Shown piece by piece: positions 1 through 7,812 of a DNA stretch of 64,000 nt. Source of the stretch: Streptomyces sp. CB02009 (GTDB lineage: Bacteria; Actinomycetota; Actinomycetes; Streptomycetales; Streptomycetaceae); NCBI RefSeq assembly GCF_001905825.1, contig NZ_LIVV01000007.1, positions 372,001-436,000 on the forward strand, read 5' to 3'. Below the pieces are notes generated by a model that ran no database searches, had not been told where the DNA came from, and saw only the letters and a list, made by a program, of their open reading frames with translations. Made by a program: the position numbers and the translations under genes. Each line of letters begins with the position of its first letter. Within the stretch, counting starts at the first letter, position 1.

Positions 1-2
1 TC

Positions 3-440
3 CTCCTCTCCACCGCCGGAAGCGTCGCCGCGCTGCTGCTGCTCGTCGTCGTCGGGACCGTGCTCGACCGGCCCCTGCTCATCCCGCCGCTCGCCGCGAG
101 CATGGCCCTGGTCGCCGGCGCGCCCGATCTGCCGCTGTCCCAGCCGCGCTCGGTCCTCGGCGGCCAGCTGCTCTCCGCCCTCACCGGCTTCGCCGTCCTG
201 ACCGTGGCCGGGCCGGGACTCTGGAGCGCCGCCGTCGCGGGAGGCCTCGCCCTGGGCGTCATGTCGCTGGCCCGCACCCCGCACTCGCCCGCCGCCGCCA
301 CCGCCGTGATCGTCGCCCTCGCGGCCCCGCCCTTCTGGTCGTTTCTCGGCCTTCTCGCGCTCGCCTGCCTCCTCCTCGTCGCCGTCGGTCTCGGAGCCGC
401 CCGCGCCACCGGCCGGACGTACCCCGCGTACTGGTTCTAA
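3..440 (+). CDS. HPP family integral membrane protein, 3' part only
   Basis: The reading frame is open from the first in-frame codon of the window, so the gene starts upstream and only its last 145 codons are present. The visible product is almost entirely hydrophobic, with about four membrane segments. It contains a stretch IPPLAASMALVAG followed by a PLSQPRSVLGGQ motif. That arrangement (PP.AAS.AL....P..PL.QPR..LGG) is typical of the HPP family of four-helix membrane proteins, some of which are linked to nitrite or other small-ion transport. The physiological substrate here cannot be inferred. The Nudix gene begins 9 bp after the stop, so the two may be co-transcribed. Confidence 0.7.
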   Translation, partial: LLSTAGSVAALLLLVVVGTVLDRPLLIPPLAASMALVAGAPDLPLSQPRSVLGGQLLSALTGFAVLTVAGPGLWSAAVAGGLALGVMSLARTPHSPAAATAVIVALAAPPFWSFLGLLALACLLLVAVGLGAARATGRTYPAYWF

Positions 441-449
441 CCTCCTTCC

Positions 450-917
450 ATGCAGAAGGACTTGAGAGTGGCGGCCTACGCCGTGTGCGTACGGGACGGG
501 CAGGTGCTGCTGGCCCGCTGGGTGGCGGGCGACGGCACCAGGCGCTGGACGCTGCCGGGCGGCGGCATGGACCACGGGGAGGAGCCCGTGGACACCGTGG
601 TCCGCGAGGTGGAGGAGGAGACGGGGTATCTCGCCGAGCCCACCGCCCTCCTCGGCATCGACTCCATCCGCCGCGGCTGGCTGCGCCGCCTCGGGAGGCC
701 CGGCGACTTCCAGGGCCTGCGGATCGTCTACGAGGCCCGGATCACCGGCGGCGCGCTGCGCAACGAGACCGACGGTTCCACCGACCTCGCCGCCTGGCAC
801 CCGCTCGACGCCGTGCCCGGACTGGCCCGCGTCGGCCTGGTCGACATCGGCCTCGACCTGTGGCGCGAGCGGCCCCCGGTCGGCCGCTCCCGGCTCGCCG
901 ACCCGTCGGGCAGCTGA
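450..917 (+). CDS. Nudix hydrolase
   Basis: A 155-aa protein of the Nudix superfamily, which hydrolyses nucleoside diphosphates linked to another moiety. The complete Nudix box runs from G38 to Y60 (G-x5-E44-x7-R52-E53-V-x-E56-E57-x-G59). The substrate cannot be read from the sequence. The ATG at 450 has no Shine-Dalgarno sequence; the preceding bases are pyrimidine-rich (CCTCCTTCC). An in-frame GTG at 468 is preceded by AGAAGGA with a 7-nt spacer and would also give an intact domain. The ATG is kept because residues just before the domain (DLRVAAYAV) look typical of the family, but the start is uncertain. Confidence 0.85.
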   Translation: MQKDLRVAAYAVCVRDGQVLLARWVAGDGTRRWTLPGGGMDHGEEPVDTVVREVEEETGYLAEPTALLGIDSIRRGWLRRLGRPGDFQGLRIVYEARITGGALRNETDGSTDLAAWHPLDAVPGLARVGLVDIGLDLWRERPPVGRSRLADPSGS

Positions 918-1051
918 GCACCGACCGCCCGGTCGAGGATCGGCCGAAAACCGCTCAACCGGCGCACACCCGCTCAACCGTCCCGCAGCCCTCGAAGTCC
1001 TCCCCGCCGACCGCGGCACACGCGCCGCAGCAGAGTCCCAGGGGAGCCCGC

Positions 1052-2197
1052 ATGCCAGCCGTACGCACGACCCGCACCGTCCTCGCCGCCGTCCTGGTCG
1101 CCGGACTCACCGGCACGGCACTCGCCACCCCGGCCCTGGCGGCGGACGCGCCCGCGGCCTCCGACCACACCGCCACCCGGGCGGCGCTCCAGGCCGCCGT
1201 CGACGCCGGTGTGCCCGGGGCCGTGGCCCAGGCCCGGGACGGCCGGGGCGCCTGGACCGGCACCGCGGGGGAGCGCCGGGGGAACGACCGCTACCGCGTC
1301 GGCTCCATCACCAAGACCTTCGTCGCCACCGTCCTCCTCCAGCTCCAGGCGGAGGGCCGGCTCGACCTCGACGACCCGGTCGAGAAGTGGCTGCCCGGAG
1401 TCGTCCGGGGCAACGGCCACGACGGCCGCAGGATCACCGTCCGCCAGCTGCTCAACCACACCAGCGGCGTCTACAGCGTCACCTCCGACCCCGGCTTCCA
1501 GGAGAAGATCTTCGGCCCCGGCTTCCTGGAGCACCGCTACGACCGCTGGACCCCGCGCCAGCTCGTCGACATCGCGATGACCCACGCGCCGGACTTCGCC
1601 CCCGGCACCGACTGGAACTACTCCAACACCAACTACGTCCTCGCCGGGATGGTCATCGAGAAGGTCACCGGCCGCCCCTACGGCAAGGCCGTCGAGAACC
1701 GCATCATCAAGCCGCTCAAGCTCCGCGCCACGAGCGTCCCCGGCACCGACGTGCGGATGCCGAAGCCGAGCTCCCCCGCCTATTCCACGCTCTCCGAGGC
1801 CCCGGACGCACCGGTCCACGACGTCAGCCGGCTGAGCCCCACCATCGCCTACGCCGCCGGCGAGATGATCTCCGACTCCAACGACCTGCAGACCTTCTAC
1901 CGCGCCCTGCTCAAGGGCCGGCTGCTCCCCAGGGCCGAGATGAAGGAGATGACCACCACCGTCGCGGTGTCCCCCGAGCTCCCCGGCGTGGGATACGGAC
2001 TCGGGCTCATGAGGCAGAAGCTCAGCTGCGGCAAGGAGATCTGGGGTCACGGCGGCGGCATCCACGGTTCCTCCTCCGAGGCCCAGGCCACCCGTGACGG
2101 CGGGCACTCCCTCGCGCTGAACTTCAACGCCGACTGGACGGGCGACAGCGGCAGCGTCCTGGAGGCCGAGTTCTGCGGCGTCACGCCCCCGCGCTGA
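1052..2197 (+). CDS. Secreted serine hydrolase, beta-lactamase / DD-peptidase fold
   Basis: A 381-aa protein with an N-terminal Sec signal peptide: basic n-region, hydrophobic core, and an ALA-AD cleavage site near residue 30. The mature part carries the three motifs of the penicillin-recognising serine hydrolase fold: S85-I-T-K88 (nucleophile and general base), Y190-S-N192, and H333-G-G in place of KTG. This set fits a class C beta-lactamase-related hydrolase or D-Ala-D-Ala carboxypeptidase/esterase acting outside the cell. The true substrate is unknown. The start ATG has AGGGGAG 5 nt upstream. A longer open frame extends back to 485 but overlaps the Nudix gene and lacks a signal peptide, so it was not used. 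Confidence 0.88.
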   Translation: MPAVRTTRTVLAAVLVAGLTGTALATPALAADAPAASDHTATRAALQAAVDAGVPGAVAQARDGRGAWTGTAGERRGNDRYRVGSITKTFVATVLLQLQAEGRLDLDDPVEKWLPGVVRGNGHDGRRITVRQLLNHTSGVYSVTSDPGFQEKIFGPGFLEHRYDRWTPRQLVDIAMTHAPDFAPGTDWNYSNTNYVLAGMVIEKVTGRPYGKAVENRIIKPLKLRATSVPGTDVRMPKPSSPAYSTLSEAPDAPVHDVSRLSPTIAYAAGEMISDSNDLQTFYRALLKGRLLPRAEMKEMTTTVAVSPELPGVGYGLGLMRQKLSCGKEIWGHGGGIHGSSSEAQATRDGGHSLALNFNADWTGDSGSVLEAEFCGVTPPR

Positions 2198-2201
2198 CCC
2201 C

Positions 2202-3206
2202 TCACCGCGGCAGGACGACGACATACGCGGCAGGCGGCCGGTCGGGCGCGGCCATCAGGGCCGTACGCACCACGGTGGCCTGCTGCTCCATCGCCTCGCG
2301 CAGCTTGCGCGGGGTGAGGTGGACGACCGTGATGCCGAGCCGCTCCAGGTGCTCCCGCTTGCGGGTGTACTCGGACCACAGCGCGTCCTCGTCCTGCCGC
2401 GGCGCCCGGGTGTCCAGCTCGACGGCGACGGCCTGGTCGGGCCAGTAGGCGTCCACCCCGCCCAGGTGCGGGCCGCCCGGCAGCCGCAGGTCCACGTTCC
2501 ACACCGGGTCCGGCAGGGCGAACTCCCGCACCATCTCGTACAGCCGCTCCTCGGAGAGCGAGCGCCCCTCGGCGAGCAGCGCGTCCACCGCGTCCACTAC
2601 GTGCGGCCGGGTGAGGAGCCGGGCCTGGTTCAACTCGCGCACCACCGCACCCGGTTCGCAGTGGCCACCGCGTACCGCCTCGGTGAGCAGCCGGCGTACG
2701 GCCTCCGCGTCCGAGAGCCCGGACACCGCGTCGGCGACGGCGCGGGCGACCGGGGCGACGGGCACGCCCGTCAGCTCCACCGGCTCAGGGGACTCCAGGG
2801 CGCGCACCACCCGCACCCAGCCGGTGGAACGCAGCCGCCGGGTCCGGGGGACCAGGACGTCGATCCGCTCCAGGGCGGTGAGCGGGGGAGCGGCGGAGAA
2901 GCGGTGCAGGGCCAGTGCGGCGAGTCCGGTGATCATCGGGTCGGGGCCCTGCTGGGGCACGGCCCCGGTCCTGCGGGCGTAGAGCAGCGCGGCGTGGAGC
3001 CGGTCCTCGCTGGTGGGCTGCCCCGGCTGGAGCAGGAAGACGCCGGGGAGGAGCTGCTGCCAGGCCCCCGGCCGGCAGTGCGCGGCGACCTCGCCGGCGG
3101 GAATGCCCTGGGCCCTCAACTGGTCGGCGGACGCCAGGCGTTGCGCCTGGCCGGTGTGGGGGGAGAGGGGGAGGGGGCGGGGGGTGATGGGGGTGTTGTG
3201 GTTCAT
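2202..3206 (-). CDS. AbiEi/DUF559-like protein of unknown function
   Basis: A 334-aa protein. The N-terminal half begins with a helix and wing-like segment (ASADQLRAQGIPAGEVAAH, then W.QLLPGVF), resembling the AbiEi-type antitoxin/transcriptional regulator domain. The C-terminal part has features of a DUF559/Vsr-like restriction-nuclease fold: a buried D in GGVDAYWPDQAVAVELD, then KREHLERLGITVVHLTP. Such proteins are common in Streptomyces and lack an assigned role; no AbiEii-like toxin partner lies beside it. The gene converges on the serine hydrolase with a 4-bp gap. A -35/-10 pair lies 40-68 bp upstream. Function is not assigned. Confidence 0.7.
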   Translation of the reverse strand: MNHNTPITPRPLPLSPHTGQAQRLASADQLRAQGIPAGEVAAHCRPGAWQQLLPGVFLLQPGQPTSEDRLHAALLYARRTGAVPQQGPDPMITGLAALALHRFSAAPPLTALERIDVLVPRTRRLRSTGWVRVVRALESPEPVELTGVPVAPVARAVADAVSGLSDAEAVRRLLTEAVRGGHCEPGAVVRELNQARLLTRPHVVDAVDALLAEGRSLSEERLYEMVREFALPDPVWNVDLRLPGGPHLGGVDAYWPDQAVAVELDTRAPRQDEDALWSEYTRKREHLERLGITVVHLTPRKLREAMEQQATVVRTALMAAPDRPPAAYVVVLPR

Positions 3207-3245
3207 GCCGGGGGTCTTCCGCTCCCGAAGGCCGCCCTAACCCCT

Positions 3246-3274
3246 GTTACACGCTCGTCGACAATTAGGGACAA
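3246..3274 (-). promoter_or_regulatory. Candidate vegetative promoter of the AbiEi-like gene
   Basis: Read on the minus strand, TTGTCC (3274-3269) and TGTAAC (3251-3246) are separated by 17 bp, close to the HrdB-type consensus. They sit 40 bp upstream of the start codon at 3206. This is a prediction by eye. Confidence 0.5.
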
Positions 3275-3371
3275 CCCCGTCCTAAAGTACGCGCGTTCGA
3301 GTGCCGATGAGGGGCGCGCCCCGATCCGCTTCGACCTGGCCCGGTCCGTCCGGGCCGTGCCCGGAAAGCCC

Positions 3372-3407
3372 GGTGGGGGCCGCGGACCGAAGTCCGCGAC
3401 CCCCACC
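3372..3407 (-). terminator. Terminator hairpin after pepN
   Basis: Two 16-nt arms (3372-3387 and 3392-3407) pair with one mismatch around a 4-nt loop. The hairpin begins 18 bp past the pepN stop on the minus strand. There is no long T-tract, as usual for Streptomyces terminators. Confidence 0.75.
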
Positions 3408-3424
3408 GCCGCCGGCCGGGGGCG

Positions 3425-5986
3425 TCAGCCCGCCAGGCGGTCGCAGTCCTGCGCCCGCAGCGCCCGCGCCAGGTCGTCCCGCGACTCCAGGACCAGCCGG
3501 CGCAGGGCCGGGGCGGCCGACTCGTGCGCCGACAGCCAGGTGTCCGTCGCGGCCAGCGTCGCCTCGTCGTCCTGGAGCCCCGGGAACAGGCCCCGGACGA
3601 CGTCCATGCCGATCTGGATCGACCGCTCGGCCCACAGCCGCTCGATCACCGCGAAGTACTTCTCCGCGTAGGGGGCGATCAGTTCGCGCTGCGAGGGCTG
3701 GACGAAGCCCGCGATGGTCGCCTCGACGAGCGCGTTCGACAGGGTGTCCGACTCGACGACCTGGGCCCAGGCCTGCGCCTTGACGGCGGCCGAGGGCCGC
3801 GAGGCCAGCAGCCGGACCTGGTGGCGCTTGCCCGTCGCCGTGTCGTCCCGGGTCAGCTCCTCGCCGATCCGCGCCTCGTCCGCGCGGCCGTGCGCGGCGA
3901 GCGGCGAGAGCAGCGACCAGCGCAGCTCCTGGTCGACGTCGAGCCCGTCGATCTTCGCCGCGCCGTCGAGCAGCCCTTCGAGGAGCTGGAAGTCGGCCTC
4001 GGACGAGGCCGTCGCGGCGAAGAACCGCGCCCAGGTCAGCTGGTGCTCGCTGCCCGGCTCGGCGACCCGCAGCTCGCGCAGCGCGCCCTCGGCGAGCAGC
4101 CGCCCGCCCTCCTCGCGCCACGCGGGAGCCGCGTAGTGGGTGACCGCGGACTTGCCCCAGGCGTGCACCATCTGCAGGACGCCGATGTCGGTCTCGCGGC
4201 CCGCGAAGGCGAGCACGACGGAGACGAAGTCCCGGGCGGGCATCAGGGCGTCGCGGGTCTGGTTCCACAGCGCCGACCAGCACAGGGCGCGGGCCAGCGG
4301 GTCGGTGATGTTGCCGAGGTGCGCGCGCAGGGTGGCGAGCGAGTCCTCGTCGAAGCGGACCTTGCAGTAGGTGAGGTCGTCGTCGTTGACGAGGACCAGG
4401 TCGGGCTTCGCCTCGCCCTCCAGGTCGGCGACGACGGTCCGGGCCCCGGTGATGTCGGCCTCGGCGCGCGCGTACCGGGTGAGCTGCCCGTCCGTGAGCC
4501 GGTAGAGGCCGACCGCGGCCCGGTGGGGGCGCAGCTCGTCGCCCTCCTGGAGGACCGCGAGCTCGGTGATCCGGCCCTCGGCGTCGTGGCTGACGGCCGG
4601 CGTCAGGGTGTTCACGCCGGAGGTCTGGAGCCAGGACTTCGCCCAGGCCTTCATGTCACGGCCCGAGGTCTCCTCCAGGATGGTGAGGAGGTCCGTGAGC
4701 CGGGTGTTCCCGTACGCGTGGCGCTTGAAGTAGCGGCGCGCACCCTCCAGGAACGCGTCCCGGCCGGCGTACGCGACGAGCTGCTTGAGCACCGACGCGC
4801 CCTTGGCGTAGGTGATGCCGTCGAAGTTGAGCTTGGCGTCCTCCAGGTCACGGATGTCGGCCGTGATCGGGTGCGTGGACGGCAGCTGGTCGGCGCGGTA
4901 CGCCCAGGCCTTGCGGTTGTTGGCGAAGGTCACCCAGCTGTTGGTGAAGCGGGTCGCCTCGGCGAGCGAGAACGAGCCCATGAAGTCCGCGAAGGACTCC
5001 TTCAGCCACAGGTCGTCCCACCACACCATGGTGACGAGGTCGCCGAACCACATGTGCGCCATCTCGTGCAGGATGACGTTCGCCCGGCGCTCGTACGCCG
5101 CCTGCGTGACCTTGCCCCGGTAGATGTACTCCTCGCGGAAGGTCACCATGCCCGGGTTCTCCATCGCGCCGAGGTTGTACTCGGGGACGAAGGCCTGGTC
5201 GTACTTCCCGAAGGGGTACGGGTAGTCGAAGTTGTCGTGGAAGAAGTCGAAGCCCTGCTTGGTGACCAGGAAGACGTCGTCCGCGTCGAAGTGCCGGGCG
5301 AGCCCCTTGCGGCACATCGCGCCGAGCGGGATCTCCAGCTCGGTCCCGTCGGCCAGCGTCCGCGTGTAGCGGTCCGTGACGTAGTGGTACGGGCCCGCCA
5401 CGACACAGCTGATGTACGTGGAGATCGGCGCCGTCTCGGCGAACCGCCACACGCCCTCGGCGTCCTGCTCGCCCGCGCCGTTCGACCAGACCGTCCAGCC
5501 CTCGGGCGCGGTCACCGCGAAGAGGTGCGGGGCCTTGAGGTCGGGCTGCTCGAAGGTGGCGTACACCCGGCGGGCGTCGGCCGGCTCGTACTGCGTGTAG
5601 AGGTAGACCTCGCCGTCCTCCGGGTCGACGAAGCGGTGCATGCCCTCGCCGGTCCGGCTGTAGGCGCACTGCGCGTCCACCACGAGGACGTTCTCGTCGG
5701 CGAGCCCGTCGAGCGCGATCCGGGAGCCGTCGAAGACGGCCTCGGGGTCGAGGGAGCGCCCGTTGAGGGTGACCGCGGTCACGGCCGGGGCGATCAGATC
5801 CACGAACGTGCTCGTGCCCTCGCCGGTGCGACGGAAGCGGATCGTCGTCTCCGAGCGGAAGGTGCGCACGGCGTCGGCCGAGTCGCCGACCGCCGAGCGC
5901 AGGTCGAGGACGACCTCGTACCCGTCGACGGACAGCAGCGCCGCCCGCTCGTGGGCCTCGTCGCGGGACAGATTCTCACCGGGCAC
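3425..5986 (-). CDS. pepN: Aminopeptidase N (M1 family zinc metallopeptidase)
   Basis: An 853-aa M1-family aminopeptidase, a cytosolic zinc enzyme that removes N-terminal residues from peptides. The exopeptidase motif GAMEN is at residues 273-277. The zinc site H307-E-x-x-H311 is followed 18 residues later by E330. The C-terminal ERAP1-like helical domain (from about residue 520) is complete, giving the usual actinobacterial length. The GTG at 5986 was chosen because AAGGAG lies 5 nt upstream. A longer open frame to 6031 lacks a ribosome site. The DsbA-like gene is divergent, so the 161-bp gap probably carries both promoters. A hairpin terminator follows the stop. Confidence 0.97.
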   Translation of the reverse strand: MPGENLSRDEAHERAALLSVDGYEVVLDLRSAVGDSADAVRTFRSETTIRFRRTGEGTSTFVDLIAPAVTAVTLNGRSLDPEAVFDGSRIALDGLADENVLVVDAQCAYSRTGEGMHRFVDPEDGEVYLYTQYEPADARRVYATFEQPDLKAPHLFAVTAPEGWTVWSNGAGEQDAEGVWRFAETAPISTYISCVVAGPYHYVTDRYTRTLADGTELEIPLGAMCRKGLARHFDADDVFLVTKQGFDFFHDNFDYPYPFGKYDQAFVPEYNLGAMENPGMVTFREEYIYRGKVTQAAYERRANVILHEMAHMWFGDLVTMVWWDDLWLKESFADFMGSFSLAEATRFTNSWVTFANNRKAWAYRADQLPSTHPITADIRDLEDAKLNFDGITYAKGASVLKQLVAYAGRDAFLEGARRYFKRHAYGNTRLTDLLTILEETSGRDMKAWAKSWLQTSGVNTLTPAVSHDAEGRITELAVLQEGDELRPHRAAVGLYRLTDGQLTRYARAEADITGARTVVADLEGEAKPDLVLVNDDDLTYCKVRFDEDSLATLRAHLGNITDPLARALCWSALWNQTRDALMPARDFVSVVLAFAGRETDIGVLQMVHAWGKSAVTHYAAPAWREEGGRLLAEGALRELRVAEPGSEHQLTWARFFAATASSEADFQLLEGLLDGAAKIDGLDVDQELRWSLLSPLAAHGRADEARIGEELTRDDTATGKRHQVRLLASRPSAAVKAQAWAQVVESDTLSNALVEATIAGFVQPSQRELIAPYAEKYFAVIERLWAERSIQIGMDVVRGLFPGLQDDEATLAATDTWLSAHESAAPALRRLVLESRDDLARALRAQDCDRLAG

Positions 5987-6147
5987 GGTCACTCCTTCGT
6001 GGCACGTTCGAAACAGCACCGATCTTCCCATGTGCGGCTGTCACCCGGGACACGGGAATGCCACCGCGCGTCCGGGGGTTCCCTCCTTTCGGCGCACCAC
6101 CGTCTTCTTTCCGCCTTTCTTCCCCCACGGCCGTACCGAGGAGTGAC

Positions 6148-6783
6148 ATGTCCGAGAGCAGGACCACCGCCGACTTCTACTTCGACCCGCTGTGCCCCTG
6201 GGCCTGGATGACCTCCCGCTGGATGCTGGAGGTGGAGCAGGTCCGCCCGGTCGACGTGCGGTGGAAGGTCATGAGCCTGGCCGTGCTCAACGAGAACCGT
6301 CTCGACGAGGTCCCCGCCGAGTACCGCGAGATGCTGGAGACCAAGGCCTGGGGCCCGGTCCGCGTCGTGATCGCCGCCCAGCAGCTGCACGGCGACGAGG
6401 TCGTCGGCAAGCTCTACACCGCGCTCGGCACCCGCTTCCACAACAACGGCGAGGGCCCGACCCGCGAGGCGATCGCCGGTGCCCTGGCCGACGCCGGCCT
6501 GCCCGAGGACCTCGTCGAGTACGCCGACAAGGACACCTACGACGCGGAGCTGCGCGCCTCCCACACCGAGGGCATAGCGAAGGTCGGCCAGGACGTCGGC
6601 ACCCCGGTCATCGCGGTGCCGGGCGCGGACGGTGACGAGGTCGCCTTCTTCGGTCCCGTCGTCACCCCGACCCCGCGCGGCGAGGCGGCGGCCCGGCTCT
6701 GGGACGGCACCCTGCTCGTGGCGTCGACGCCGGGCTTCTACGAGATCAAGCGCACCCGGACGGCGGACCCCAGCTTCACGTAG
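6148..6783 (+). CDS. DsbA-family protein, Rv2466c-like mycothiol-dependent oxidoreductase
   Basis: A 211-aa thioredoxin-fold protein of the DsbA/2-hydroxychromene isomerase group. The N-terminal stretch FYFDPLCPWAW followed by TSRWM matches the mycothiol-dependent nitroreductase Rv2466c of Mycobacterium. There is no signal peptide, consistent with a cytosolic role with mycothiol. The active-site motif here is C16-P-W-A19, whereas Rv2466c has C-P-W-C; the second cysteine is missing. The start ATG follows GAGGAG closely. A longer open frame starting at 6058 has no ribosome site. The gene is divergent from pepN and followed by a strong hairpin terminator. A 17-bp tandem repeat covers its stop codon. 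Confidence 0.85.
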   Translation: MSESRTTADFYFDPLCPWAWMTSRWMLEVEQVRPVDVRWKVMSLAVLNENRLDEVPAEYREMLETKAWGPVRVVIAAQQLHGDEVVGKLYTALGTRFHNNGEGPTREAIAGALADAGLPEDLVEYADKDTYDAELRASHTEGIAKVGQDVGTPVIAVPGADGDEVAFFGPVVTPTPRGEAAARLWDGTLLVASTPGFYEIKRTRTADPSFT

Positions 6784-6805
6784 TCCGCAGCTTCACGTAG
6801 TCCGC
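6772..6805. repeat. 17-bp tandem repeat spanning a stop codon
   Basis: AGCTTCACGTAGTCCGC occurs twice back to back (6772-6788 and 6789-6805). The first copy contains the last codons and TAG stop of the DsbA-like gene. Confidence 0.95.
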
Positions 6806-6825
6806 GTGGCCGCTCCGGCGTATGG

Positions 6826-6862
6826 AAGAACCCCCGTGATTCACGTCATCACGGGGGTTCTT
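6826..6862. terminator. Terminator between convergent DsbA-like gene and sodF
   Basis: Perfect 15-nt arms (6826-6840 and 6848-6862) around a 7-nt loop, with TTCTTTC following on the plus strand. It can serve both convergent genes. Confidence 0.9.
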
Positions 6863-6940
6863 CTTTCATCCGCCCGCACGTGAAGGTTGAGAAGACGATC
6901 ACGAGTGGGACGTCGGAGGGAGCCCGCCGGGCTCCGGTCC

Positions 6941-7585
6941 TCAGAAGGAGATCAGCGGCACGGAGGCCTTGGCGGCGTGGTAGCGCTTGCTGACGTCCTG
7001 CCAGTTGACGACCTGCCACATGGCCTCGATGAAGTCCACCTTCTGGTTCTTGTACTGCAGGTAGAAGGCGTGCTCCCAGGCGTCGAAGACCAGGACCGGG
7101 ACGGAGCCCTGACCGACGTTGCCCTGGTGGTCGTAGACCTGCTCGACGATCAGGCGGCCGCTGATCGGCTCGTACGCGAGGACGCCCCAGCCGGAGCCCT
7201 GGGTGGTCGCGGAGGCCTTGGTCAGCTGCGCCTTGAACTTGGCGAAGGAGCCGAAGGACTCGGTGATCGCGTCCGCGAGGTCACCGACGCCGTCCGCGGC
7301 CAGTGGCTCGCCGCCGCCCCCGTCCTTCGGGCTGTTCATGTTGTTCCAGTAGATGGAGTGCAGGATGTGGCCGGAGAGGTGGAAGGCCAGGTTCTTCTCC
7401 AGGCCGTTGATCGAGCCCCACTGGTCCTTGTCGCGCGCCTCCTCCAGCTGCTCCAGCGTGTCGTTCGCGCCCTTGACGTACGCGGCGTGGTGCTTGTCGT
7501 GGTGCAGCTCGATGATCTGCGGATTGATCACCGGCTCCAGCGCCGCGTAGTCGTACGGCAGCTCCGGAAGTGTGTAGATCGCCAT
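6941..7585 (-). CDS. sodF: Superoxide dismutase, Fe(-Zn) type
   Basis: A 214-aa iron/manganese-family superoxide dismutase that converts superoxide to oxygen and peroxide in the cytoplasm. Metal ligands are visible at H28, H76, D168 and H172 (the DAWEHAFY signature). The sequence is very close to what I recall of Streptomyces SodF, the Fe-Zn enzyme. In S. coelicolor sodF is repressed by the Fur-family regulator Nur when nickel is present, because a nickel SOD then takes over. A near-perfect Nur-type box lies 27 bp upstream of the start (7612-7628), so the same switch is inferred here. No sodN is present in this window. Confidence 0.96.
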   Translation of the reverse strand: MAIYTLPELPYDYAALEPVINPQIIELHHDKHHAAYVKGANDTLEQLEEARDKDQWGSINGLEKNLAFHLSGHILHSIYWNNMNSPKDGGGGEPLAADGVGDLADAITESFGSFAKFKAQLTKASATTQGSGWGVLAYEPISGRLIVEQVYDHQGNVGQGSVPVLVFDAWEHAFYLQYKNQKVDFIEAMWQVVNWQDVSKRYHAAKASVPLISF

Positions 7586-7611
7586 GACCGAGCCCTTCGA
7601 CTGACCTCTTA

Positions 7612-7628
7612 TTGCAACCTGTATGCAA
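7612..7628 (-). promoter_or_regulatory. Nur-type operator (nickel response) upstream of sodF
   Basis: TTGCAA-CCTGT-ATGCAA fits the Nur-box pattern (TTGCAA, N5, TTGCAA) with one mismatch and exact spacing. It lies 27-43 bp before the sodF start codon, where a repressor would block the promoter. Binding is inferred from known Nur control of sodF in S. coelicolor. Confidence 0.8.
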
Positions 7629-7756
7629 GTGCAGGCTAACAGTAGGTGCTACTCGTAGGTGATCAGCCCTTGGTCCTAAGTCGGTCCTGGTCCTCTGGTT
7701 CGTTCGTCCTGCTTCCGCGTGCTCCGCCGAACGGGCCAACGCGTCCGGAGGCAGCG

Positions 7757-7792
7757 CCGCGCCCCGCCGAGCGGGAGCTCGACGGGGCGCGG
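7757..7792 (-). terminator. Terminator after the first permease gene
   Basis: Outer arms CCGCGCCCCG (7757-7766) and CGGGGCGCGG (7783-7792) are perfect, with a nested 5-bp stem inside (7768-7781). It lies 20 bp past the permease stop. Confidence 0.75.
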
Positions 7793-7812
7793 TGGGACGG
7801 GGCGGGGCAGGC

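Noticed and set aside
3524..6211. 895-codon plus-strand frame opposite pepN
   Set aside because: Shadow of pepN, whose zinc-peptidase motifs are certain.
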